NCBI GenBank assembly: GCA_031216445.1
Contig: CM062219.1
Coordinates: 8,655,501-8,719,500, forward strand
Length of the DNA: 64,000 bases
Source of the DNA: Lateolabrax maculatus
Taxonomy: Eukaryota; Chordata; Actinopteri; Acropomatiformes; Lateolabracidae
Direction: 5' to 3'
Positions 36,901 through 48,571 of the stretch are shown piece by piece; within the stretch, counting starts at the first letter, position 1, and every line of letters begins with the position of its first letter. Position numbers and translations under genes: made by a program. Below the pieces are notes generated by a model, which saw only the letters and a program-made list of their open reading frames with translations, ran no database searches and was not told the origin of the DNA.

Positions 36901-38909
36901 CTCCCACATTAATTTGTTCTCTGTTTGTTTGTCCTCTCTCCAGGCTAAAGCATAAAAACCTGATGATATTGGTTTTGGCTGGATTCTCACTTTCTGCCTC
37001 CACTGGGACCTAAAACTAAAAATAGCTTATTGAGGGGTGAGAATTAAATGAATGGGAATTACCATGTGGTAGTTAAATGGTCAGGATTTTTATTGCTGAC
37101 TTTAACTGGTAGGGACTAAAGTTTTCCCATTTTTATTTTAATATCCTTATTCCCTGCCATCTGTTAGTATTTATCATTGATTACCGTATTTGAATTGGTA
37201 ATATTTAATAGCAGAACAGCAGGAGCTTTTAGTATATACGGCAGAAGAGTGGAATATTGTTGCTGTAATTTGATATCCAACACAAATAGAGAATACACTT
37301 ACTGGGGGTTGAAAATAGCAAATTGGTTACATATATTTACTTGGCCAAAGGAAGATAAAGGGCCCTGGAACCTCCACAGGCCATTACCTTGCAGGGACAC
37401 AATCACCTCCAATATGGCTGTCATAAATTAGCACCAAAACAAAAGCAAACTAATTTGCTTATTTCAATCCCCACCACACGCTTTCTCTCTTTTCTCTTTC
37501 TCCAGTTTCCTCAACAGCCTATCTTGGAAGAGCCATGAGCCTATCTTGGAAGATTTATGAATATGTTAGAATAGCCTGAGCCAACAGTTTTCAAACTGGT
37601 GAAGTGAAAATAAATTAAACTGGCCCTGTAGGCAAGTCGTGCGGAGAGTGATGAATTAGATACTCATTGCTCTGTTGCTCGATGCCTGTCCCTCTTTTCC
37701 AGTGAAAACACTGCAAACATTATGAGGAAGACAAACAAACATACAAATCAATTAAGCTGTTTTTGATGACAGACTTGCTGAAAAATTGATTTGGAGACTA
37801 AAGTATATCAGTAAACACAATGTCCTTGGTCACCAGAGAACAATTTACTGAAGAAAAAAAAATCTTTGCTGCAAAACATGCAGAGCAAATGTTGGACGAG
37901 CTCAACAATAAACACACGGAGGCATTTTCATCATGTTCTCTCTCTGACTCAGCTGCTCTCTCTCTTGGTCTGCATCTTTGTCAATACACAGAGATGAAAC
38001 ATGGTCTGGTCTTTCTGAAACCTGGACATACTACAAAACCAATATAAATATATTTGATGATACTAATCACTCAGTTAAAAATATTATTTTGACATTAAAA
38101 ACATGGGGTAACATGGGCTGTATCTGATTCTCACAGTAGTGGTCTGAGGTTTTGAAAATGCTCCTGCATTAGGACCATGGAAACTGTTTCCTTTATGAAA
38201 ACATGCGTCCTTCTGCCCAGAGACCTGATGAAGCAGGATCATTTCCATCAAGATGGATGGATGCACACATTTTTTCACTTCGCTCTAACATGCTGAAACC
38301 CCAGTACCTGATGAAATCTTTCCATGTTGACCTGGAGGTCAGCTTTCAATTGGAAGTGGTCAATCAAGAGTGAGTTTCCATTTGGGCCAACATGACCATA
38401 AATCTCTTTTTCCCCCCACTCAGCCTTGCCAGCTGCAGGCTGCCATTTCAGCAAGTGCCAAGGTTTTCCATTCAGTCTTTTTTCTCTCTCTCAGAGAGTT
38501 TCATCAATTGATTGGGGCTTTCTTTACTTTATTCCTCTTTTGTATTTAGAAGGTCCCTTGCAGTATTAAACTGTTTGTAACACGTTACCTAAATTGTGGG
38601 TTATAATGTGTACTTGCAAAATAAGGGTGTTATGATGTATGTCTAAAGGTGTTATATTGTAGTTAAAAATGCATTAGGATGAATAATACTTGAGCGTATA
38701 ATGAGACCACTATTAAAATGTAATATGTTTACCACTAAATAAATGACGCACAAACTGTATGCATTATAATGTATTTAGATTTTGAGAAGCTGTTAAAATC
38801 ATGATGTGTTCTTGTTGGCAATAAAATGATAGAAGACAATGTGTCTTATATCGACAATTTGATTAACATGTTACCACACATACTTAATTAGAGGCTGAAT
38901 ATTTAAATA

Positions 38910-38938
38910 CCAAAATACACAGATCTTGTGTATTTTGG
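38910..38938. repeat. Perfect 29-bp palindrome (12-bp arms, 5-bp centre)
   Basis: CCAAAATACACA, then GATCT, then TGTGTATTTTGG. The arms are exact reverse complements. It may be a small foldback or a protein-binding site; the sequence is not recognised. Confidence 0.95.
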
Positions 38939-41574
38939 CTCTCAATTTTGTGTGACTACACAACAGTGTATGAATCAGCAGATTGTTCATTTTGAGCAAT
39001 ACAAATACATTAGCATTATTTCTGAGTTTAGTGATGTTTGATGTAATTTAGTGATAAATCTGGGTTTTTGATCTGAGACGTGTACACAGCATGTCTTGAC
39101 ACTTTGAGGGCAGTTGTATCTAAAGTAAAGCTGAAATGGAAATGTCAGAGCTTGTCATACGTCTCTCCTCCCCCTCTCCAGGGTTCGTGTAAAACATGTG
39201 ATTTCTGCAAGACCCTGCAAAGGGTGTGTACATGTGCTCGTACATGAGTCTATGTGCTTCTGCGTGTGTGCGACTGTGCATGCACTTGAATGTGTGACAT
39301 TAGTACAATATCTCACCAGCCAAGGCCCTACTGCTACTGCTGTGCAGGGACACATGGCAGCACATGATGGAACAGCTTGAACAGGGCAACTGAAATACGC
39401 AAGAAGCCAGCAGCAACCGCATCACATATTCTGAAACACAGCTTATATTTAGTGTGTTTGGAAGTATTTTGTTAATTCAAAACAAAATTACATCATTCTG
39501 TTTGCATAGACTCACACCTTGAAGGCATTATTCTGAAAAAAAAATAAAAATACAAGATTGCATTTGGCCTACTGCGATCTTGCACACTTGAAATGGAGAA
39601 GAAAAGTAATCACTAACTTACTTTTCCTCTGACTCAACTTGTGTGTCTGTGTCCAGTGTGCAGCACAACTGGCAATAACTCAGCACCATGGAGAGTTCAT
39701 CTACCTCTCCAGACAGCCTGCCCTCCTCAATCCAGCACTTGCCTTAACATGCAATTTCAGCAATTCCCTTTTTTCCAGGAAGCAGGAGCAGCAAGCCCTG
39801 AATGCCAAGCCCATTTTTATGTACTTTATGTTTTTACAGTGATTACTGCACCTGCATCCTTGCTTGCTTTTTTTGTTAACAATATGAATAACTGGGTCTC
39901 TTCGAGATATTGTGTGAAACACATTGTGTCCCCCAAGTCTTTCTGTTCTACACAGATAGAGTGGTGTCACATACGCATATGCAGGCACTTGTATGTTAAT
40001 ATGTTCTAGGAAATGGGATTTGCCACTTCTCTGTTGTTTTGCTGTTGCGAATATATGCATGCCTAAGTATCACTGTACCATAAAAATCCCCAAAACAGAG
40101 CACTCAAGGAAGAAAAAACAAACATTATTTGTCCTGTACTTTTGGACATGAAAGGAAAATGAAGGAAATACTGATTAAATTGTCCCAAACAATTATTGCC
40201 ACACACAAATACCTAAATAAGATTATACAACAAAATTTCTAGTCGACAGCCCTGTTTGATAACACAGGCTGCTGCCTTCGAACGTGCTGAGAACACTTAT
40301 GATAATCTACGATAATCTACTCAGCACAGACACAACAACACATTATCCATTTGAATGCTAAGTACACCTCATTCAGAACTTTAAAAAATGCTAACATATT
40401 CTGAGAGCTCAGAATAGCTCCAGTGGAACATGTTATCCTCTGTCAGGCCCAACACACACACACTGTCAGAGACCTAAAGCGCTTTATGTAAAGGAAGGGA
40501 AAGTGGATAAATCGCTACTTTAGCTGCACCTTTGCTTCATAGTTGAGGAAGAGGAGCTCTCGTGTGAAATGGGCCAACGTAGCAAATCTTAAAACTATAT
40601 GCCCCCTCCATTTTGAGTATCTAGGGAACAGCAGGGCATACAGGGCATGCCTGGACTGAAGAGAAACAGGCAATCTTCCAGTTCAGAAGTCTTTGGTTTT
40701 GTATCATGGCTGCAACGATAACCTCCAATGGTAATTTAATGCCCCCATTGAAGTAATGCACTTTATTGCACCGGTGGATTAAGTAATGATTATTTTGCGA
40801 AATTGTGGCCACACAATGGTCAATTAATCTTTAATGAAACTGTAACTTATGAGGCGGAGCGTGGCATTGCAATAAGCAGGCAACTGCCTGCCAAGGCAGT
40901 TACAAGCCTCAGTTGCGGCCTACACTCCCCATCTATCACCATGTAAAAATAGAGCACACAAGAAAGACACATAATGAAAAGGCAAAGTCACAGTTGCAGA
41001 GTCTCCATTTTTAGCATTCACGGAATGTTTGAAGGCCTATATCCTCCAACGTACGTGAAGGAAATATATCAGGTTCTGATGTATGCAATGAGATTAACTG
41101 CCATTTTGAGGTGCTATTTATTTAGAGCAAGCCAGGCATAGGGGTTGCAAGGAATTATGTGCACTGACAGAGCATGAAGTTGGAGGTTATCAAATGGCTG
41201 CACGGGAATTCCAGTATGCACCTATTCATTTTATCGGCAGCTCTTTAATGATGGTAAGTGTAACTCCCCACTCCAATATCTAGTGTTTTCCTCAACAAAT
41301 ACCTGCTTCAGAGCATTATAAACTGTAGCTTTATAGCCCAATCATTCTCAGTGTTTTCACATGTTACTGTGTTAACACAGCAAAGCTCGGAAAGTCACAA
41401 AGATAAATGTTTTTACTCTGATTAGTTTCTCATTTCATTTTTGGCCAGAGGGCTCCAATTCTCTTACTCATTCCCCACTGCACTAACAAATGTTGATGGA
41501 TTTACTTTTATTGCATGACATCATTTCTACACAGGAGTGGGAGGACAAAACATCAAATTTCCAATACTTGAGTA

Positions 41575-42010
41575 CGTGCTCGATGGGAGAATGTAGTGGA
41601 GAGCAGAAGAGGTGAAGAAACGGGAATGAGGAGAGTGATTGATGGAGTGAACAAGAGCCAAAGGATGATGGGGGACGAGTCAAGGGGCATGTGCATGAGT
41701 GTTGCGGGAGTAGGAGTGAGTGTAATGAAGTAAGACAGAGGAGATGTGTACAGAGACAGAGTAAGAGGTAAAGAGAGAGAGGCATGGAAAGAGAAGGCAC
41801 AGAAACATTGAGAGTAAAAGAGAGTGGAAAACAACAGATCGGAAGACTGATAGTGCTGAGCTGAATGTCAGCATCTCGAACGGTTTCTTGCACAATCTCC
41901 CGGTACCAACATATTGACATCAGAAAAAGAAAGCGCGTGAGTGTGTTGATGGAAAAGTTTGGGGTATGAGGTATGCTTAGACAGAAGAGAGAAAGAGGGA
42001 GGGCAGAGGC
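41575..42010 (+). repeat. Purine-rich tract (about 435 bp)
   Basis: The + strand is dominated by G and A (for example GAGGAGAGTG, AAGAGAGAGAGG, GAGAGAAAGAGGGA). This looks like a decayed GA-type simple repeat. The strand bias suppresses stops on the minus strand and creates a long, Ser/Leu/Pro-rich spurious open frame there. Confidence 0.7.
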
Positions 42011-43935
42011 ACTCTGTGTTATTGTGCACCCGGCCGCTGGCACCAGCACTGTCAGTGAGCAGCGTTGATCCGTGAACTTGCCATCTGGATTCTCCCACAA
42101 ATCACATTAAAGTTTCAAGCCCAGGAATACATCAAGCTAAATGAATATTGGATCCAGGGGCCGCAGACAGGCCTGATGGAGAAACAGCCCTGTGCAACCC
42201 AACGCTTTTGTGGTCAGACATGATCCATCCATCCGCTTTATCCCCTCCATCCCTCCCTCATTCTGTTCCCTTCATCACTGATGGGCAGTGGTTCTGATGA
42301 GGTGTAGAGGAGAAGGGAACCTACTGGTATCAAAAGAAAAGGGTACACATTAAAGAGAAAGGTTGTTGAGTATAGAACAGGAGAGTATTTGCATTTGTGC
42401 TGAATAAATACAGGGGTAAAAATGTGGTTTTGTGGTAACCTCGCATTTGATCTGAGATCAGGATTATATACAAACATGACCTCAACAGCATCAATAACTG
42501 ATATATACAATTGACAAACACTGCTGCATGAATTACCCAAACACCGTATGTGATACCTTTCTTCAAAGGCTGTCACCATGCTGATGGATTTGGAAGTTGT
42601 CCTGTGTTTTTATCATATTTAAACCTTGATTTGCCTCTAAATTGCCCATAGTTTTCAGTTTAGTGTATGTTGTGGGTGAAAATAATGAGCGTTAATTGCC
42701 ACATGCATATGCATGACAAGAGAAAGCATTTGACTCCATGACAACACCGAGAAAATGATTCATGTGTACAGTATGAAATTATGTGCTTACTTTTGCTTTC
42801 ATTTCAGCTACATTATGTTGATTTTGCATAAATGGATTCCTATTTTCACCCAAAGGTGAAAATAATACGTGAGCGGAAAAAAATAATGCAATCATTCATC
42901 ATTCAATAACATGTTATGTTCTGGTTCCTGGTTACATCGTTTTTTCTGCTGAAGCACTATTTGTGCTCAAGTAAAACCTATTAAGAAAATATTGCCTCCC
43001 CAAGATGCTGTTTCATATAAGAAGGAAAAAATCTATTTAGTTCTTTTCCAATCCAGTGGCTTGTAGAGCTAGGGATTTATTTTCCCTGGCCTGGACTGAA
43101 GAGAAAGGGTTTACTGTTAGCTGTCCAAGCTTCAATTCTATGAGATCCCCAGGGTGTGATATGAATTGGCTCGGAGTCTAAAAATTATAAATACCTTGTC
43201 AGTGGTGAGAGTGAAGAGGTACTCTCAGCTTCAGTCATTGGCCTCTAGATTACAAATTCAGCTATTGCCATTAATGTATAATTAGCAGAATGCTGCAAAG
43301 TTGGGTATGTAAACCACAAGCAAATACAAACGGTAACACTCACACCGTAAAGCACATGCGCACGCTAGAAAATGCACTCAAAGGGAAACAAATGCAGTTC
43401 TAAATAAACCAAAACAGGACACGACTGCAGGCACCAATCCCTGTTATACATTGTCACATCATGAGCAACCCACCGCCGAACAGACAGCTCACGTTGAACA
43501 TAGTCGAGCTTTGAAGCATACCCTTTAGAAAATAAATGAGTGCTCATAACACAAAGCAATCTTGGAAGGGCAGTCAGCCATTTCACAGCTGCTTTTTCCC
43601 ATTCTGGTAACTGTTTTCTCACATATGTGTAAACTATTTGTGATTAAATTTTTTTGCCCTAAACAAGTATATATTGATTTACAAAATGATAAAAAGGTGA
43701 TTTACCTCAGTCAGTACTTTTTGGCCTTGTGCATATTATTCAGATTATTTCCTTTTCTAAGATCTCGTTTTGAGCTTTTGTTGAAAAAAAGAAAAAAGAT
43801 TGCTACTGTTCAGTGCACTTTCATGATTTGGAATGCATCTTTTTTTCTTGAATTGTGCTTTATATAAAGTTAGATAATAGAGATTTTTAAAACACATTGT
43901 GTTTTACTAAAACATCCAATTTATCTCTGTTTCAG

Positions 43936-44172
43936 GTCTTCAGGTTATTTTCCCAGAATACCTGCAGGAGAAATTTGTCCAGTCAGCTCTGAGCTACATT
44001 ATGTGCAACGGAGAGGGGGAGTATGTGTGCCATGACAACCAGTGCATCTGTCAGTGCGCTGAGGAGTATCCCCAATGCAACTGTCCCATCACCGACATCC
44101 AGATCATGGAGAACACCCTGCTGGGGATGTCTGAGTCCTGGGCTTCCTCTTATAAAGACTTTGAGAACTCCG
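43936..44172 (+). CDS. brinp1: brinp1 coding exon with a cysteine cluster (residues ~229-308)
   Basis: After the acceptor CTCTGTTTCAG, two bases complete a Gly codon. Then 78 codons follow from LQVIFPEYLQEKFVQSALSY to KDFENS, and the last base opens an Asp codon (phase 1) before donor GTAAGA. Seven cysteines fall between about residues 252 and 278 (MCNGEGEYVC, CICQC, CNCP). They form the compact Cys-rich module that closes the MACPF part in BRINPs and is expected to be disulphide-bonded in the secretory pathway. The motif NCPITDIQIME matches BRINP1 as remembered. No start codon is needed; the Met within the exon is internal. Confidence 0.97.
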
Positions 44173-44539
44173 GTAAGATGGAAACATTTATATACAATTA
44201 TGAAAGTTCTATATATAATATGTAGTGTAATTTTACATTGAAGATTAAGATGTATAGGTGTTTTTACTATTTTGCAAGGGAAGAATTCCTGACATATTTA
44301 GCCATCTTAGTTCTGAAGTGCCTATTAATAATGGTCACACATGCAGAGCTCAGGCAGTTAAGGTAATCTCATAATCTCGCAATTTTCTTTTTGCTTAGAG
44401 ATCATTTAAAACACATTTCATAATTTGGCAGCTTAGTCCTTCCTTGCTCGCTGCCAAATCTACATAATTAATACAAAATGAAGTTGTTCACTGCAGAAAG
44501 TAGTGTGAAACTTTTATAGTGCTACAAAAAGTAGAGGTG

Positions 44540-44695
44540 CAAAGGTCAAGGTGTATGGTTGGGCAACTTTTTTAGTCCAACACAAAAGACTGGGGTTCGC
44601 TTCCTGTCTCCATCCAACAGTAAATATTGATTTCCTTTCACCATCAGGGTGATCTTTCCTTAACCTCAACCCAGTGTTTTACATAGGTGCAATAG
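44540..44695 (-). repeat. Dispersed repeat, copy 3, with a tRNA B-box-like head
   Basis: Reverse-complemented, the right part reads TAAAACACTGGGTTGAGGTT then AAGGAAAGATCACC, parallel to copy 1 (AAAACTGCTTAACTAGGGAT then TAAGGAAAGAAGATGG). The + strand segment GGGGTTCGCTTCC at about 44594-44606 resembles an RNA polymerase III B box with one mismatch, which would fit a SINE. The A box is not convincing, so SINE status is uncertain. Confidence 0.5.
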
Positions 44696-46510
44696 ATCCG
44701 AAAACACTTATATGGACCATCTTTGGAATGCAATGACAAATAACCAACTGTATTTTGTCACTTAGGTGGGAGGATTTACTTTTATAAGGAATATTTGACA
44801 GTGAAAAAATTTATTTTTCATAAGTCAAATGCTTGAATGTCACAGCGAGTAATATTCTCTCCCATACAAATTTCTCGGTTTTCATTGAATGCAAATGCAG
44901 ACACAGAGGGTGGCAGTAGAATATTGGACACAGTGGGGAAAAAGAACAGCTAGAGCCCAGTTGTTGCATGGCAAGGCTCCGTGTTTATGTATTATTCATA
45001 TGATATAAAAGTGTCCCAATAAAACCTGCCAGCAACAGATAAATATATTTATGTACCACAGAAGAAAGTTAATGTGAGTCATGGAGGTCACTGAGTGTGG
45101 TACATCTGTGAAGAGGTGCTTTAAAATTAAGTTAAAAAAGGGGATTTATATAAATGTATAAATGGCCCAGAAAACAAATTGCGCAAAATTCATACACTCC
45201 CCAAAAGAAGCTTGAAGAAATAAAGGAATCAATAACTTCAGAGTCAGCTGGCCTATGTGGAATTTCTGTCCAAATTTAATCAATTTGTCTTTGTCTTAAA
45301 AAACTGTTTAAAAATATTTCTATACATACAACCGCTGAAATATAATATCAGATTATACAGCCAGATTGTATAATTTACTGTATGTAACTACAACAGGGAA
45401 CAATTGATGTTCAACATAATATTCTTTTTAAACCTTTTTTATGAAAAATTGCATTAGGCACAGGTCATTGCTTCAACCAAATGGCAGCCATGCTGTTCAA
45501 CCTACAGGGACATATAGAAGTTACATTTTGAAGCTAGCAAATTCATTATTTTAAAGATTTCTCCCCAGTGTGTCAAAACCAAAATGACTTTAATCACTAC
45601 AGAGAATTGTGCTGTAAGGACCAAACTGACATTTTAAGTGCTGTCATGTGTGTCTGCAAAGTGGAATTTATTTATTTATTTTTTTCATATAAGTAAAATG
45701 GTAAGTAAATATGATATATCCTGTCTGCTAATAGCATTTATGCACAGTACCTCTTCTACAAAGACTTCACTTTCCTCTTGGGAGAAACTTTTTCGGCCTT
45801 GTCAGTTACCTTTTAAAAGGAAGGAAAAGTGGTGATTTTATGAGTTGTGCTTGATATCACCGTCTAGCACTCCCAGAGATAATTTATTTTCCACTACCTA
45901 CATTGCTGCACCTGTGCATTGTGCATCTGACCAAAATATTACCCCGTTCTACAGGTATAGTATGTTCTCCCACTGTGCAGTGTTTGCTACTACTGACAGA
46001 TCCTTTGGAAAAAGCTAAAATCTACCACCTACAAAAGTCTTCTGGCTAGTTTAGTTGATTTGGTTGCATATTATTTTATCAGATTCTGTAGATGTTGCAT
46101 GCATTTTTCGAATGCATTTCGCTCGGCCATCTACAACAGAAAATGTCAGTGGTGACTAAATGTTGGGAAACATTAGATATGATTAAATATTTGTAATGAT
46201 ATGTGCAGGACCCAACAAATTGAGACGTAATGGAACAGGAGGTAAAGTGGCCACAAGAGGTAAAGTGGGGTTACATTGTGAGAGCTGTAATCTCTAGATA
46301 AGATGCTGGGTGACTTGAGATAAGAGTCATTTGATGGACTATGAGGACTCTTTGTAAGCTTTATCAAGGAAGGGATCCTTGATGGCTTTGAAGCTTGTGT
46401 GAAAAGACTTGGCAACTGTTGAACTGGCATGAGAGGATGACTTGATAATGTTTTTTTTTTTTTTGAGGGATCCAGACAATTCCAAATACTAGGTGCGGGA
46501 GACAGCCAGC

Positions 46511-46676
46511 TTTTCTAGGACGAGGGCGAGGGAGGTACCTGACATCTTTGAAAACTGGGTGGAGTAATATGGCAAGTTCAAAACAGGGGAGGAGAAGGAA
46601 TCTGGCCTCTTTGAAGAACAGGGGGAGGGAGTTTTGACATGCCTTGGAGAAGGGTGGAGGAAATGACATTTCTCGG
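46511..46676 (+). repeat. Minisatellite, five diverged units of 30-36 bp
   Basis: Units start at 46511, 46547, 46577, 46610 and 46644. Each begins with a TTTGAA-like block (TTTGAAAAC, TTCAAAAC, TTTGAAGAAC, TTGGAGAA), then a GGGGGAGG-like purine block, then a TGGCA/GACATC-like tail. On the opposite strand they give an 11-residue periodicity (for example PPFSKACQ, LFFKEARF, PVFKDVRY), which is a by-product rather than a protein. Faint further units may extend left to about 46370. Confidence 0.7.
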
Positions 46677-48219
46677 CTGTTGCTGAAAAAGAGCTCTCAA
46701 CTCTGTGGTTAAAGCTGTTAAACTGTCTTGGAGAGGTCTGTAGGATGGTGCTGGCTTACTGTACGGATCTTTGCATGTTTTGAATATGTGGCTCTGTTCT
46801 TTTCAAGAGTTTATTGTGGAGAGTCAACATACCAAGTGTCATCGTTTCCTCCACAACAGATATTGTTAAGTGTGGTTTTATACATTAGATGCATGAAATT
46901 GTGTGTAGCTTTACATCATCTAAACTATGACGGTATAAAGATGAAATATGAACCCTGAGTAGAGACGGTTATCTTTGTGTATCTTTGTGACTGCTGACAT
47001 TGCTAAGGTGACATTTTAGGCATTAAATTGCTCACTCTATTATTAATAATGATGTGCTTGAATGTATCTTCGGCGATAATAATGAGCTATTCTCAGTCAT
47101 TTGACTCAATGTTTTCTTAATTAGCGTGCCAGATAAAAGATTCCTTGTCCTTGTGTATTTGCTGCCAAAGTTTTTGTAACATTTTCATGCCCGTTGCAAT
47201 TGAATTGTTGAAAGCAAGGGTCAAAGAGCTGGGCTCACGGGTTGTCTGGGGAGACAAGCAAGAACTCGCAGAGGCAGCCAGAGGAATGTAAGGACAATCA
47301 TCACCATTGACGGGAACAAATTTGTTGGGGCAGTGCTCTTCAGTAAGTGTGTGGGAGCATGGAGTAAAAGGTTGATTACTCCACTGACGGTCTTAATTCT
47401 GTGCAAATGCTCACAACAGAAGAAATACAAAAAAAGTTAACCAATGAAATCCAACCATATATTAAGGCGAACATGATGGGAGTGAGAGTTCCGGGTGCTC
47501 ATTAACCATTGCCACATTTTAAAATACAAAACTGACTTTCTTTAAGTTTCTCTAAAAACGTGATGCACTTCTAATGTAATGTCCTTCTAAATGATTCTTT
47601 CGCAGTGTACCACAGGTAAAAGTTATACCAAAAATAGTTTCTCTTTCATATGAAAAAAAAGTTGGAAACTCCTAGACAACACTACTGACTTTTGTTCAAT
47701 TTTACTTTGACTGAAGTGTAGAGTAGCAGTTAATTAAGTTAGCCATCAGATTAAAACAGGAGTCTGTTTGATAATACATTAATAACTTACATGAACGCTG
47801 CAATAAAAAAGGTACTAATTTGTTTCCACATTCAGCAGTTAATAAATGTTTATTCTGACTGTGTAAAATTTTTATTTTGCGTCCTGCACTGTTAAAATGA
47901 TTTAACTACGATATTGTTTGTTGTAATACCAAATTTAAAATAGATAAGTACTGCTCCATTTCTCTTGCATTAAACAGTACTTTAAGACGGACAACTCACA
48001 GATAAATACGAAAGATTCATCAGTTTACAGCTTTGCAACTATACATTTCACTTTATTACCCCTTCTCTGTAAGTCTCTCAAGTGTTCAAGTTAGTAAAAT
48101 ACACCACACTTGTTTACCTCTTTCACTTTTTCACCTTTTCTGTCACACCACCACGTTGTCTCTCCTTATCTCTCTGTTTTGCAATGTGTTCTCTCACTCC
48201 ATCTCTCTCTGTCACCCAG

Positions 48220-48442
48220 ATGAGTTCAAGTCCTTTCTGAAGAGGCTGCCCTCCACTCACTTCCTGCCCATCAGCAGTGTGCATCTCCTGTGGGGCAGCG
48301 ACTGGGACCTTCAGGCCCGCTACAGGCTCCTTCAGAGTTCCCTTGAGATCCAGCGGCTCAAGATCCAGCGTACCGCCCGCAAGCTCTTTGGCCTCAGCAT
48401 CCGTTGTCACCACAACCCCAACCACCAGATGCCTAGGGAGAG
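48220..48442 (+). CDS. brinp1: brinp1 coding exon (residues ~308-382)
   Basis: The exon follows CTCTCTGTCACCCAG. Its first two bases complete the Asp codon, then 73 codons run from EFKSFLKRLPSTHFL to HNPNHQMPRE, and AG of an Arg codon ends the exon (phase 2) before donor GTGGGT. The section LLQSSLEIQRLKIQRTARKL is a charged amphipathic helix linking the MACPF/Cys module to the C-terminal half. WGSDWDLQARYRLLQ matches BRINP1 WGNDWDLQNRYKLLQ as remembered and differs from BRINP3. The frame continues open into the intron in both directions, but both borders are fixed by the split codons. Confidence 0.97.
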
Positions 48443-48544
48443 GTGGGTAGAGATAAGACATCCACATCGTGATGGAAATTTTATGTGGATTCACTCAGCA
48501 ACTTCAAGCCAAGGTGCTGTTTTTGGTGTTGATATTTTGGATAC

Positions 48545-48571
48545 TTGCTTTTCCAATTGCTGGAAAAGCAA
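48545..48571. repeat. Perfect inverted repeat (11-bp arms) just inside the intron
   Basis: TTGCTTTTCCA, ATTGC, TGGAAAAGCAA. It lies about 100 nt after the 48442 exon end. An imperfect extension of the stem is possible on the outer side (TTTTGGATAC against the reverse complement of GTGAAAA). Confidence 0.9.

Larger units (their letters stand above)
31283..43935 (+). other. brinp1 intron (12,653 nt)
   Basis: Phase 1 intron, donor GTAAAC, acceptor CTCTGTTTCAG. It contains a (TG)n run (32427-32451), a degenerate GTTGCTAG-type minisatellite (33378-33940) interrupted by a hAT-like element (33536-33861), a 29-bp palindrome (38910-38938), a run of TTATAATG-like words (about 38600-38780) and a purine-rich tract (about 41575-42010). 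Sequence between these shows no recognisable gene. The 205-codon minus-strand frame at 41483-42100 results from the purine bias of the + strand. Confidence 0.9.
44173..48219 (+). other. brinp1 intron (4,047 nt), the smallest seen
   Basis: Phase 1 intron, donor GTAAGA, acceptor TCTGTCACCCAG after a long pyrimidine tract. It contains a third copy of the dispersed repeat (44540-44695, minus strand) and a 33-bp minisatellite (46511-46676). Nothing else is recognised. Confidence 0.9.

Noticed and set aside
40880..40905. Small hairpin AACTGCC...GGCAGTT
   Set aside because: Only 7-bp arms; expected by chance in a window of this size.
41483..42100. 205-codon minus-strand open frame
   Set aside because: Low-complexity Ser/Leu/Pro/Cys-rich translation caused by the purine-rich + strand; no domain, no splice or start context.
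42220..42260. ATCCATCCATCC-type sequence as a retroposon tail
   Set aside because: Too short and degenerate to distinguish from a simple repeat.
46364..46669. 101-codon minus-strand frame with an 11-residue period
   Set aside because: The period is explained by the 33-bp minisatellite on the DNA level.
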